From positions 1-33,953 of the forward strand of contig JAZRMU010000066.1 of NCBI GenBank assembly GCA_045647785.1: a DNA stretch of 33,953 nt, in the 5' to 3' direction. The DNA comes from SIG565 sp045647785. GTDB lineage: Bacteria; Bacillota; Clostridia; Oscillospirales; Acutalibacteraceae. The translations under genes and the position numbers were made by a program. Under the pieces are notes generated by a model, which saw only the letters and a program-made list of their open reading frames with translations, searched no databases and was not told the DNA's origin. Below, in pieces: positions 7,722-14,488 of this stretch (its first letter is position 1; each line of letters begins with the position of its first letter).

Positions 7722-9218
7722 ATGATAAATTTGGCAGTAAAAAAGCTTGTTTGCTACGGTCTTCGCAAGGGCTTTTTTGAGGAAAGCGATAAAATTTATA
7801 TAACCAATCATCTGCTTGAGGCACTAGGTCTCACAGATTATGAAGAGCCGAGCGATGAGTGTGTAGTCAATGATTTAGAAAAGGTGCTTGCCGATATTTT
7901 GGATTATGCAGTGTCTTCAGGCTTAATAGGCGACAGTATTACCGAGCGCGACCTTTTCGATACAAAAATAATGGGTATATTAGTGCCGCGTCCCAGCGAG
8001 GTTATTAAGACCTTTTACGAAAAATACGAGAAAAGCCCCCAAGAAGCTACAGATTATTACTATAATCTTTCCTGCGACAGCGACTATATCCGCCGCTACC
8101 GCATAGCTCGTGATGTTAAATGGGTAACCGCTACAGAGTATGGCGAGCTTGATATAACAATAAATCTTTCAAAGCCTGAAAAGGACCCCAAGGCTATTGC
8201 CGCTGCAAAAACAGCGCCACAATCGGGATACCCGAAATGTCTGCTCTGTCGCGAAAATGAGGGCTATGCGGGACGTATTAATCACCCCGCAAGGCAAAAT
8301 CACCGTATAATCCCGCTTACTATAAATGAGCAGCCTTGGTGTATGCAGTTTTCGCCTTATGTATATTATAACGAACATTGCATCGTGTTTAATTCGGCGC
8401 ATACGCCCATGCAGATTAACTGCGATACCTTTAAAAAGCTGCTTGATTTTGTTACGCTGTTTCCACACTATTTTGTCGGATCTAATGCCGATTTACCGAT
8501 AGTTGGTGGTTCAATTTTAAGCCATGACCATTTTCAGGGAGGTCGCTATACCTTCGCTATGGAAAAAGCACCCATCGAAACCGAGCTTTGCTTTGATGGC
8601 TTTGCCGATGTCAAGGCGGGTATTGTAAAGTGGCCAATGTCGGTTATCCGACTCACAGCCAATAGCAAGGACCGATTAATAGAGCTTGCCGATAAAATTC
8701 TCAACAAATGGCGAAGCTATACCGATGAGTCAGCATTTATATTTGCCGAAACCGATGGAGTTCCGCACAACACCATAACCCCCATAGCTCGCCGCAGAGG
8801 AGAACTGTTTGAGCTTGATTTGGTGCTTCGAAATAATATCACTACAGATGAGCATCCATTCGGAGTTTATCATCCACACAGTGAGCTGCATAATATTAAA
8901 AAGGAAAATATCGGCCTTATTGAGGTTATGGGACTCGCCGTTTTACCGGCAAGGCTTAAAAACGAAATGGCAGACCTGGCAGAGGCACTTGTGAAGGGCA
9001 GCGATATAAGCCAAGATGAAACCCTTTCCAAGCATTATGAATGGTCGGAAAAGATTAAAGTGAAATACAGCGATATAAACAAAGAGAATGTAGATACCAT
9101 TTTGCAAGCTGAAATCGGTATTGTGTTCGCTACCGTGCTTGAGCACGCAGGTGTTTATATGCGTGATGATGCGGGTAAGCAAGCCTTTAAGAGGTTTGCC
9201 CAATATATTAATAAATAA
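7722..9218 (+). CDS. galT: UDP-glucose-hexose-1-phosphate uridylyltransferase, class II GalT
   Basis: Leloir pathway enzyme that exchanges UMP between UDP-glucose and galactose 1-phosphate. The 498-residue length and the overall layout are those of the Firmicute class II family, which differs from the ~350-residue class I enzyme. The active-site block is GGSILSHDHFQGGRY; His268 and His270 flank the core and Gln272 follows. A CLLC pair (173-176) precedes the Asn-rich block HPARQNHRIIPLT. The SD AAGGA lies 8 bases before the ATG. It has its own promoter and no galK or galE beside it; galU, which makes UDP-glucose, is 7 kb away on the other strand. Confidence 0.93.
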   Translation: MINLAVKKLVCYGLRKGFFEESDKIYITNHLLEALGLTDYEEPSDECVVNDLEKVLADILDYAVSSGLIGDSITERDLFDTKIMGILVPRPSEVIKTFYEKYEKSPQEATDYYYNLSCDSDYIRRYRIARDVKWVTATEYGELDITINLSKPEKDPKAIAAAKTAPQSGYPKCLLCRENEGYAGRINHPARQNHRIIPLTINEQPWCMQFSPYVYYNEHCIVFNSAHTPMQINCDTFKKLLDFVTLFPHYFVGSNADLPIVGGSILSHDHFQGGRYTFAMEKAPIETELCFDGFADVKAGIVKWPMSVIRLTANSKDRLIELADKILNKWRSYTDESAFIFAETDGVPHNTITPIARRRGELFELDLVLRNNITTDEHPFGVYHPHSELHNIKKENIGLIEVMGLAVLPARLKNEMADLAEALVKGSDISQDETLSKHYEWSEKIKVKYSDINKENVDTILQAEIGIVFATVLEHAGVYMRDDAGKQAFKRFAQYINK

Positions 9219-9232
9219 ATTTAAAAAAAGAC

Positions 9233-9261
9233 TTGATTTTTCAGCTGCCAATATGTATAAT
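9233..9261 (+). promoter_or_regulatory. Promoter of tRNA-Ser
   Basis: TTGATT (9233-9238), 17-base spacer, TATAAT (9256-9261), ending 19 bases before the tRNA. It begins 14 bases after the galT stop. Confidence 0.85.
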
Positions 9262-9280
9262 GTATTGGTAGCTAAAATTT

Positions 9281-9372
9281 GGAGATGTCGCGTAGCTGGT
9301 CGAGCGCGCACGATTGGAAATCGTGTAACTGTCAAAAGCAGTTCGAGGGTTCGAATCCCTCCATCTCCGCCA
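9281..9372 (+). tRNA. tRNA-Ser (anticodon GGA)
   Basis: Type II tRNA of 92 bases with an encoded CCA. Acceptor stem GGAGATG/CATCTCC, discriminator G (9369), anticodon stem-loop CACGATTGGAAATCGTG with anticodon GGA, the long variable arm expected for Ser, and T arm GAGGGTTCGAATCCCTC. Own promoter upstream and terminator directly downstream. Confidence 0.96.
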
Positions 9373-9415
9373 AAAATCGACAAGGTTCAACAGGGCCTTG
9401 TCGATTTTACTTTTT
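9373..9415 (+). terminator. Terminator of tRNA-Ser
   Basis: A 13-bp perfect stem, AAAATCGACAAGG (9373-9385) with CCTTGTCGATTTT (9396-9408), starts right after the CCA end and is followed by a T-rich run. Confidence 0.88.
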
Positions 9416-9490
9416 CACTATTCACTCTTCACTTTTCACTATTCTCTTTTTGTCGATTTTGGCAAGTAATAAGTAATAGTGAATAGTGAA
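9414..9490 (+). repeat. Small inverted-repeat element (TTCACTATTCACT type)
   Basis: TTCACTATTCACT (9414-9426) and its exact complement AGTGAATAGTGAA (9478-9490) flank about 50 bases, with further degenerate CTTCACTTTTCACTATTC units inside the left arm. Such CACTATTCACT tracts recur between genes in many Firmicutes. No coding capacity. Confidence 0.6.
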
Positions 9491-9501
9491 GAAGTATATT
9501 T

Positions 9502-9520
9502 AGCAAGGCTTTGCCTTGCT
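9502..9520 (+). other. Short hairpin with T-rich tail
   Basis: AGCAAGGC (9502-9509), loop TTT, GCCTTGCT (9513-9520), followed by TTTAATTTT. It could be a weak terminator on the plus strand but no gene clearly ends here; it may belong to the adjacent repeat. Confidence 0.4.
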
Positions 9521-9622
9521 TTTAATTTTGCCAAAAGTATAATTGTGATATAAAATTTTAAGAAAACACTGTGAGGTTTTGGGTTTAAATTTCGTGTAAT
9601 AAGTGAAAGGGCAAAAAATAGT

Positions 9623-9637
9623 TCCTTTCGGAAAGGA
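9623..9637 (+). promoter_or_regulatory. Hairpin masking the SD of the ECF sigma gene
   Basis: TCCTTT (9623-9628), loop CGG, AAAGGA (9632-9637). The 3' arm is the AAAGGAG SD that serves the ATG at 9645. The stem is short but GC/AU-perfect, so it could reduce translation initiation. Confidence 0.45.
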
Positions 9638-9644
9638 GAAGCGC

Positions 9645-10205
9645 ATGGACAACGGTGCAAGTAGCTACCGCCGTTTCCGCGAAGATGGTGATGAAAGCGG
9701 CTTAATAGAAATCATTAGGGATTACAAAGACGGTCTTATTCTTTATCTTAACAGTTTTGTTGTCAACATACATACCGCCGAAGAACTTGCCGAAGATACC
9801 TTTGTGCTTTTCGGTATAAAGAAACCGAAAGATAAAGGAAAAAGTTCGTTTAAAACTTGGCTTTATACAATCGGACGGAATGTAGCAATTGATTATTTAA
9901 GACGAAATTCTAAACAAACTTATATTTCTGCACAAGATTTTCCGGAACTTGTTAGCGAGGAACAAAATCTTGAATTAGCCTACATTAAGGAAGAAAGAAA
10001 AATTACTGTTCACCGCGCAATTGGAAAGCTGAAATCAGAATATAGACAAGTGTTATGGCTTATATATTTTGAAGATTTCAGTATAAGCCAAGCGGCGTTA
10101 GTAATGAAGAAAAGCGTACATAGCATTGAAACCCTTGTGTATCGCGCTCGTAAATCACTTAAATCACAACTTGAATTGGAGGGCTTCGTTTATGAAGAAC
10201 TATAA
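9645..10205 (+). CDS. ECF-type RNA polymerase sigma factor
   Basis: Alternative sigma-70 family factor of 186 residues, made of sigma region 2 (about 22-90, with AEELAEDTFVLF and KTWLYTIGRNVAIDYLRR for -10 binding) and region 4 (about 125-175, with the helix-turn-helix ISQAALVMKKSVHSIETLVYRARKSLK). Regions 1 and 3 are missing, as in ECF factors. The ATG at 9645 is chosen because AAAGGAG lies 7 bases before it; an upstream frame extension has no SD. The next gene overlaps its end by 14 bases and encodes a membrane protein, the usual arrangement of an ECF factor and its anti-sigma factor. The sequence is more A/T-rich than the housekeeping genes around it, which suggests acquisition. The signal and target promoters are unknown. 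Confidence 0.9.
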   Translation: MDNGASSYRRFREDGDESGLIEIIRDYKDGLILYLNSFVVNIHTAEELAEDTFVLFGIKKPKDKGKSSFKTWLYTIGRNVAIDYLRRNSKQTYISAQDFPELVSEEQNLELAYIKEERKITVHRAIGKLKSEYRQVLWLIYFEDFSISQAALVMKKSVHSIETLVYRARKSLKSQLELEGFVYEEL

Positions 10206-10713
10206 CGAAATGGCAAATGATGTTCTCCGTCGAATTGGAGAGCACGAAACTTTACAAAGAAACAGGAGAAAAGTTATGAAAAAAGCAATAATACCGATTT
10301 GTTGTTTTTGTCTTGCAGCACTTCTTGGGCTAGGTTTATGGCAGGGTGATTTCTTAAATAGTACACCGCAAATCACATTAGATGATTCGACCGTTGTTGG
10401 CGAACAAGATTATATAGAACCCGAAACAAACATCCAATCAGGCGGTGTAGTTGATGTTATTGGAGTGGTTAAGTATAACGGTGCTTATTATGTGCAATGT
10501 TGCTCAAGCACCAAAGTCTACACACCTAATAAATATTTAGGAGAATCCTACGACTTTGAAGGCACTTACCAAACATATTGTAGCGAGCTTGCGGGCGGTC
10601 TGTATACGACAAAGGAAGACCCTAATGTTTTAATGGTTGAGCTAAAGCGTGGCGAATGTGTTGATTATGTAATTTTGGTTAAAGATTTAAATCAGAGTAA
10701 ATATCAAGACTAA
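10192..10713 (+). CDS. Probable membrane anti-sigma partner of the ECF factor
   Basis: A 173-residue protein with a short cytoplasmic N-terminus (MKNYNEMANDVLRRIGEHET, then an Arg/Lys-rich stretch), one membrane segment (about 32-51, with several Cys) and an external domain of about 120 residues with no family I recognise. The ATG at 10192 overlaps the sigma gene and has a GGAGGG SD 8 bases upstream. The short N-terminal helix plus single membrane span plus ligand-type outer domain fits a small anti-sigma factor that holds the sigma factor at the membrane, by position and layout only; no zinc-binding anti-sigma motif (HxxxCxxC) is present. The outer part includes VVKYNGAYYVQCCSS and ends in a hydrophobic strand VDYVILVKD. 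Confidence 0.62.
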   Translation: MKNYNEMANDVLRRIGEHETLQRNRRKVMKKAIIPICCFCLAALLGLGLWQGDFLNSTPQITLDDSTVVGEQDYIEPETNIQSGGVVDVIGVVKYNGAYYVQCCSSTKVYTPNKYLGESYDFEGTYQTYCSELAGGLYTTKEDPNVLMVELKRGECVDYVILVKDLNQSKYQD

Positions 10714-10736
10714 AATGTGAAAAAAGATTTGTGTGT

Positions 10737-10752
10737 GGGCTCAAATCCCTCC
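10737..10752 (+). repeat. tRNA T-arm-like sequence, imperfect copy of the tRNA-Ser 3' region
   Basis: GGGCTCAAATCCCTCC matches GGGTTCGAATCCCTCC in tRNA-Ser (9347-9362) at 14 of 16 positions. It lies 1.4 kb downstream in the same orientation with no tRNA around it. It could be the far end of an inserted segment, or a chance T-arm likeness. Confidence 0.35.
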
Positions 10753-10794
10753 GCATAATTGGACAAAAACATCTTTTTTGTAGTGTCTTGCCAT

Positions 10795-10827
10795 AAAAAA
10801 CGACTTGTATCACACAAGTCGTTTTTT
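10795..10827. terminator. Bidirectional terminator after the sigma/anti-sigma pair
   Basis: AAAAAACGACTTGT (10795-10808) pairs perfectly with ACAAGTCGTTTTTT (10814-10827) around a 5-base loop, with A runs on one side and T runs on the other, so it can work from both sides. Confidence 0.88.
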
Positions 10828-10889
10828 CATCGATATAAATTTCTATAGCGCTAGCGTAATTCTACCTATAATGCAACAAATAATAAATA

Positions 10890-10919
10890 AAAAAACGATA
10901 GCGTTGGCTATCGTTTTTT
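10890..10919 (-). terminator. Terminator of the MFS relic
   Basis: AAAAACGATAGC (10891-10902), loop GTTG, GCTATCGTTTTT (10907-10918). It overlaps the stop of the minus-strand MFS fragment by one or two bases and is symmetric enough to act in both directions. The 60 bases between this and the preceding terminator hold nothing recognisable. Confidence 0.85.
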
Positions 10920-11208
10920 ATTTCTTTATTTTAACTCGGAATCTAATATACAAGGTTAAAACTACAAAGAGCATTGAACTTGTTACAGCCAGCAGCTGCT
11001 GTGCGTAAATCGGAATGCTGAAAATGGAATTATCATTTCCTTGAATATAGCTTAAGAGCGGACTTGCCGAAATGGTAGCAAGGAAACCGATTAAGCCTGA
11101 AATGGCTTGTGTAAGAACTAATGCATCGGAACGGGATTCCCTTGGCGCATAATCGAAAATAATGTTGGAAAGACCACTGTTTATGCCACCCATAGCAATT
11201 CCATGTAA
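10918..11208 (-). pseudogene. C-terminal remnant of an MFS transporter
   Basis: The frame LHGIAMGGINSGLSNIIFDYAPRE resembles the second-half loop and helix of MFS sugar transporters, and it is followed by two hydrophobic segments (about ALVLTQAISGLIGFLATISASPLL and the last helix LLAVTSSMLFVVLTLYI) and a basic end. Only about 95 residues of the expected ~400 remain. Similarity starts abruptly at about 11208, exactly where similarity to a glycosidase N-terminus (next entry) stops, so a deletion has joined the two. Not functional as a transporter. Confidence 0.7.
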
Positions 11209-11465
11209 AACGGCTCAACTCCGTTTTCAGTAAAGCGCTCAAGTAGCCATTCGGTAAATGCAAAATCATAGTTGGCGGGATCGGTCGCATCCTTGGTAAA
11301 TTTGCTGAAAAATACGGGGAATATCTACATATAATTCACTGCATGTACCACCTGTATCGTCAAGACGGTTGTAGGTATGCAGCCTCCTTTAGATACCGAG
11401 TGAAACGGTTTTATCGGTCCTGTTACTTTGTTAAAATAAACCTTAATATTTCCTTTGTAGCTCAT
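11205..11465 (-). pseudogene. N-terminal remnant of a GH39-like glycosidase, frameshifted
   Basis: From an ATG at 11465 with a good AAGGAG SD the frame reads MSYKGNIKVYFNKVTGPIKP, then loses frame. A second frame continues YNRLDDTGGTCSELYVDIPR and a third ends DPANYDFAFTEWLLERF, NGVEPFY. Taken together the blocks resemble the start of GH39-type beta-xylosidase-like proteins (typical pattern KxTGxxKPxHxVxxG, PxxRLHDT, FPxFxxDxxDPAxYDF, GxExFYRLG). At least two frameshifts, loss of about 20 residues after the first block, and loss of everything after about residue 85 make it a pseudogene. The family call rests on motif memory, not a search. Confidence 0.5.
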
Positions 11466-11578
11466 TTTAATTTCTCCTTAAAAAGGTAGTTTAAATTAGA
11501 TTTTACATCCTTCTACACATTTTAACCTAACTCTTTTTGGCTTTTAATATAAAAACTTACGAAACTTTTTTGAAATGC

Positions 11579-11606
11579 TTGACCTTTTGGCAATTTCGTT
11601 TATAAT
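11579..11606 (+). promoter_or_regulatory. Relic promoter of the LacI-type regulator
   Basis: TTGACC (11579-11584), 16-base spacer, TATAAT (11601-11606), followed by GGAGGG and the ATG at 11636. The promoter looks intact although the gene behind it is broken. The stretch 11466-11578 shows no gene. Confidence 0.6.
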
Positions 11607-11635
11607 GAATATTGGTTGGAGGGATTCCAAGGACA

Positions 11636-11760
11636 ATGAAAGGGCTGGCCAAACTTGCCAATGTGTCGGTTTCGTAGTATATGGAAAGGGCGCTCACAAC
11701 GGTCGACGTTAATAAGGATTTAATTTGCAATACCGTTTGGGAGCTGCTTCAAAAAAGATA
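11636..11760 (+). pseudogene. Remnant of a LacI-family regulator
   Basis: The ATG is followed by MKGLAKLANVSVS and a stop codon; this matches the LacI helix-turn-helix start (xxIAxxAGVSVSTVS). After the stop and a lost stretch, the words DVNKDLICNTVWELLQK echo the usual hinge region (DISxxTRxxVWELAxKLGY). The effector-binding domain is absent. It stood divergent to the GH39/MFS relics, as a local repressor of a sugar operon would. The following 100 bases up to mgsA hold no clear gene. Confidence 0.6.
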
Positions 11761-11862
11761 AAAAACAAGTACTATAAATCAAAGAAAAAAGTATGTTTAC
11801 CCGGCAGAGTTAGTTGTTCGCGATTCGGTGGGTAAGGCAAAAATATAGGAAGGAAATGAATT

Positions 11863-12240
11863 ATGAAAATTGCATTAATTGCACACGATAAGAAAAAGGA
11901 TGATATTATAAAGCTTGCTATTGCCTATAAAGAGGTTTTGGTGAACCACGAGCTTTACGCTACTGGCACTACGGGGACACTTATTATGGGCGAAACAGCA
12001 CTGCCGATTTTCAGAATGAAAAGCGGACCTCTTGGAGGCGACCAGCAAATCGGTGCTATGATAGCCGACGGCAATATGGATTTAGTTATATTCCTGCGCG
12101 ACCCGCTCACAGCCCAGCCGCACGAGCCCGATGTTTCGGCACTGCTTCGCCTTTGCGATGTGCAGAAAATTCCGCTTGCAACAAACGGTCATTCGGCAAA
12201 GGTTATGCTCGAGGCCCTTAAAAACGGTATAGAATTCTAA
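11863..12240 (+). CDS. mgsA: Methylglyoxal synthase
   Basis: Converts dihydroxyacetone phosphate to methylglyoxal and phosphate, bypassing lower glycolysis when phosphate is short or sugar phosphates build up. The 125-residue protein is complete. GTTG (35-38) and SGPLGGDQQIG (54-64) form the phosphate site; Asp60 corresponds to the catalytic Asp71 of E. coli. FLRDPLTAQPHEPDV carries Asp80, His87 and Asp90, equivalent to E. coli Asp91, His98 and Asp101. A GGAAGGA SD precedes the ATG. It has its own terminator and no operon partner. I see no convincing promoter in the 100 bases upstream. Confidence 0.95.
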   Translation: MKIALIAHDKKKDDIIKLAIAYKEVLVNHELYATGTTGTLIMGETALPIFRMKSGPLGGDQQIGAMIADGNMDLVIFLRDPLTAQPHEPDVSALLRLCDVQKIPLATNGHSAKVMLEALKNGIEF

Positions 12241-12245
12241 TATAA

Positions 12246-12276
12246 AACACCCGAGATTATCTCGGGTGTTTTTTTT
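12246..12276. terminator. Terminator shared by mgsA and the convergent trk operon
   Basis: CACCCGAGA (12248-12256), loop TTA, TCTCGGGTG (12260-12268), then eight T. A residues on the other side let it also end transcripts of the minus-strand operon, whose last gene stops at 12293. Confidence 0.9.
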
Positions 12277-12292
12277 GTTATTATCATATTAT

Positions 12293-13021
12293 TTATGGCT
12301 GTGTGTTTCTGACTTTTTGCAGCACCTCTACCGCATTGTTCGAGGCGGTAACAGCGGTTTGGTTATTTTCCATAACAGTACCCTTAAGCACACGGCGACC
12401 GATTATCATTCCCTCTGGGAATTTAAAGCCCTGGTCATCCTGAAGCTCGGCCACAGCTGCGGGCAGTTCGGCGCTTTCGATTAAAAATCCGCCGTAGTCG
12501 TCAGCCACCTCGTCAAGCTGCTTTAAGGTCTTTTGGTCAAGAATATAAAGCTGTGTTTCAAAGCCGCTTGCTATAGTTGCGTTAAGTTTGCTCGCATAGG
12601 TGCTCGTTTGGTTGCTGTCGAAGGTGCTGTCGGTAGTGTACGAGCAGTCGCTTATAGCTATTTTAATCTCGCCGTCGCCGTTTGTGTCGGCGAAAAACTG
12701 CTCCATATAATCGGTTAATACCTCTACCTGATTAGCGGTAAAATAATTGCGGGTATATAGCAAAATTTGTGCATCGTAATCGGGTCTTGTAGCGCATTGG
12801 GATATGCAAATCGCAATAGCTAATGCTGCAAATAAGGAAAGCACCGTATGCACCTTATAGTGATACCAAAAGTTTTTGAGTTTTTCAGAGAAGGTGAGCG
12901 GGATTTTTTCTTTTATTTCCTCGGTAGCAAGAACCTCGCCCGCCTGCATTTTCTTAAGCTCAATAAAATCCCTTTGAGCTTTTCTGCGTTGAGCAAGAGT
13001 ATCGCTTTTGTTATCACTCAT
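12293..13021 (-). CDS. Unknown membrane-anchored protein behind trkH
   Basis: I do not recognise the family. The 242-residue protein has a charged cytoplasmic region of about 57 residues, one membrane segment (about 58-76, with CISQC near its end) and an external domain of about 165 residues. The outer domain opens with PDYDAQILLYT and contains ADTNGDGEIKIAI (111-123), whose DxNxDGEI pattern resembles a calcium-binding EF-hand loop. Its start lies 2 bases after the trkH stop with an AGAGGT SD, so the two are very likely made together. It is the last gene of an eight-gene operon. The position suggests an accessory role at the envelope, perhaps with the K+ transporter, but that is inference. 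Confidence 0.75.
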   Translation of the reverse strand: MSDNKSDTLAQRRKAQRDFIELKKMQAGEVLATEEIKEKIPLTFSEKLKNFWYHYKVHTVLSLFAALAIAICISQCATRPDYDAQILLYTRNYFTANQVEVLTDYMEQFFADTNGDGEIKIAISDCSYTTDSTFDSNQTSTYASKLNATIASGFETQLYILDQKTLKQLDEVADDYGGFLIESAELPAAVAELQDDQGFKFPEGMIIGRRVLKGTVMENNQTAVTASNNAVEVLQKVRNTQP

Positions 13022-13023
13022 AT

Positions 13024-14478
13024 TTAATTACCTCTTTTTTTAGACCAAATAGTGGGGGAGAATGCAATTATCAGCGGAAAAATTTCAAGGCGACCAAGCA
13101 GCATTGCAAATGATAAAATAATCTTTGAGAGATAACTGTAGTCCGCATAGCTTGCCATAGGTCCAACTGCATCAAAGCCGGGGCCTATGTTATTAAAGCA
13201 GGCAACCGCTGCTGTGAAATTTGTTTCAAAGCCGAATTTATCAAAGCTTAACAGTAAAAATACTGCCACAATGCAAACGAAATAAACTGCAAAATATACA
13301 GCAACGCTCGAAAGCACCGATTCCTCAACCCTTTGGTTATCATTTTTCACTACATTCACCGAGCGAGGGCGCAGCAGTCTGCGGAATTCTCGGGCTATCA
13401 TTTTTGCGAGTAAAACTACGCGCGAAACCTTGAGTCCGCCGGCAGTAGAACCCGCACAGCCACCCATAAACATAAGCAACAATAGAATAGCCTTGGAAAG
13501 AGATGGCCATAAATTGAAGTCGACGGTTGAAAATCCCGTAGTTGTGATAAGGGATGCCACCTGAAATGCCGAATGGCGAATAGTATTATTTATCGAATTG
13601 TAAATAGAATATGTGTTTACGCCAATAGCCGCAACAGCCACTCCGATTATGCCAATGTAAACCCAAAGCTCGGCGCTGCGGAAGGCATCTCTGGCTCGGC
13701 GAATGAGAATCAAGAAATACAGGTTGAAATTTATACCGAATAATAGCATAAATACGGTTATTACCCATTGAATATACGGTGAATAGCTGCCAACACTGTC
13801 TGCCTTAATTCCAAAACCGCCCGTGCCCGCTGTGCCAACAGCGTGAACAAGGCTATCGAATAGCGGCATACCGCCCGCAAGCAGGAAAACCACCATAATT
13901 AATGTGAGCGCAATGTAAATGAGGTATAGGATTTTTGCGGTATCGCGAAGCCTCGGCAGCAGCTTATCAACCACAGGACCCGGCATTTCGGCGCGCATAA
14001 TGTGAATGGAGCGGTCGGAAACATTGGGAATAATTGCCATAACAAGAACAAGTACACCCATTCCTCCAATCCAATGCGAAAAGCTGCGCCAAAAAAGCAT
14101 ACCGTGGCTCAAGGCTTCAACATTTGTCAGGATAGAAGCGCCGGTTGTTGTAAAGCCGCTTACAATTTCAAAAAGAGCATCAATATAATGCGGTATTTCA
14201 CCGCTTATTCTAAAGGGCAGAGCGCCGATTAGCGACATTAAAATCCAAGCAAGACCAACTATAACAAAGCCGTCTTTAGCATAAATAATCTGATTTTTAG
14301 TGCGGCTTATCAGCAAGAATACAAGGCTTATAAGGGCGGAGACGACGATTGTAGCCGCAAATGCCATAAGTGCTGCAGTTTCTTTATAAAAAACGCAAAT
14401 CGCTAAAGGTAAAAGCATAAGCGCCGCTTCAAGCAGCAAAATTCTGCCTAGCGTGTTAAGCACCATTTTTTTGTTCAT
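13024..14478 (-). CDS. trkH: Trk/Ktr-type potassium transporter membrane subunit
   Basis: Forms the K+-conducting pore in the membrane. The 484-residue protein has the four pore-loop repeats of the TrkH/KtrB family: TTTGAS (110-115), GTAGTGGFG (215-223), TTTGFST (312-318) and FNNIGPGF in the last quarter, each with the selectivity-filter glycine. The conserved block GGCAGSTAGGLKVSR follows the third loop. Length fits TrkH rather than the shorter KtrB. It lies 10 bases after trkA, its cytoplasmic regulator. The AGAGG SD is 7 bases before the ATG. Confidence 0.94.
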   Translation of the reverse strand: MNKKMVLNTLGRILLLEAALMLLPLAICVFYKETAALMAFAATIVVSALISLVFLLISRTKNQIIYAKDGFVIVGLAWILMSLIGALPFRISGEIPHYIDALFEIVSGFTTTGASILTNVEALSHGMLFWRSFSHWIGGMGVLVLVMAIIPNVSDRSIHIMRAEMPGPVVDKLLPRLRDTAKILYLIYIALTLIMVVFLLAGGMPLFDSLVHAVGTAGTGGFGIKADSVGSYSPYIQWVITVFMLLFGINFNLYFLILIRRARDAFRSAELWVYIGIIGVAVAAIGVNTYSIYNSINNTIRHSAFQVASLITTTGFSTVDFNLWPSLSKAILLLLMFMGGCAGSTAGGLKVSRVVLLAKMIAREFRRLLRPRSVNVVKNDNQRVEESVLSSVAVYFAVYFVCIVAVFLLLSFDKFGFETNFTAAVACFNNIGPGFDAVGPMASYADYSYLSKIILSFAMLLGRLEIFPLIIAFSPTIWSKKRGN

Positions 14479-14488
14479 TACAGTACCT

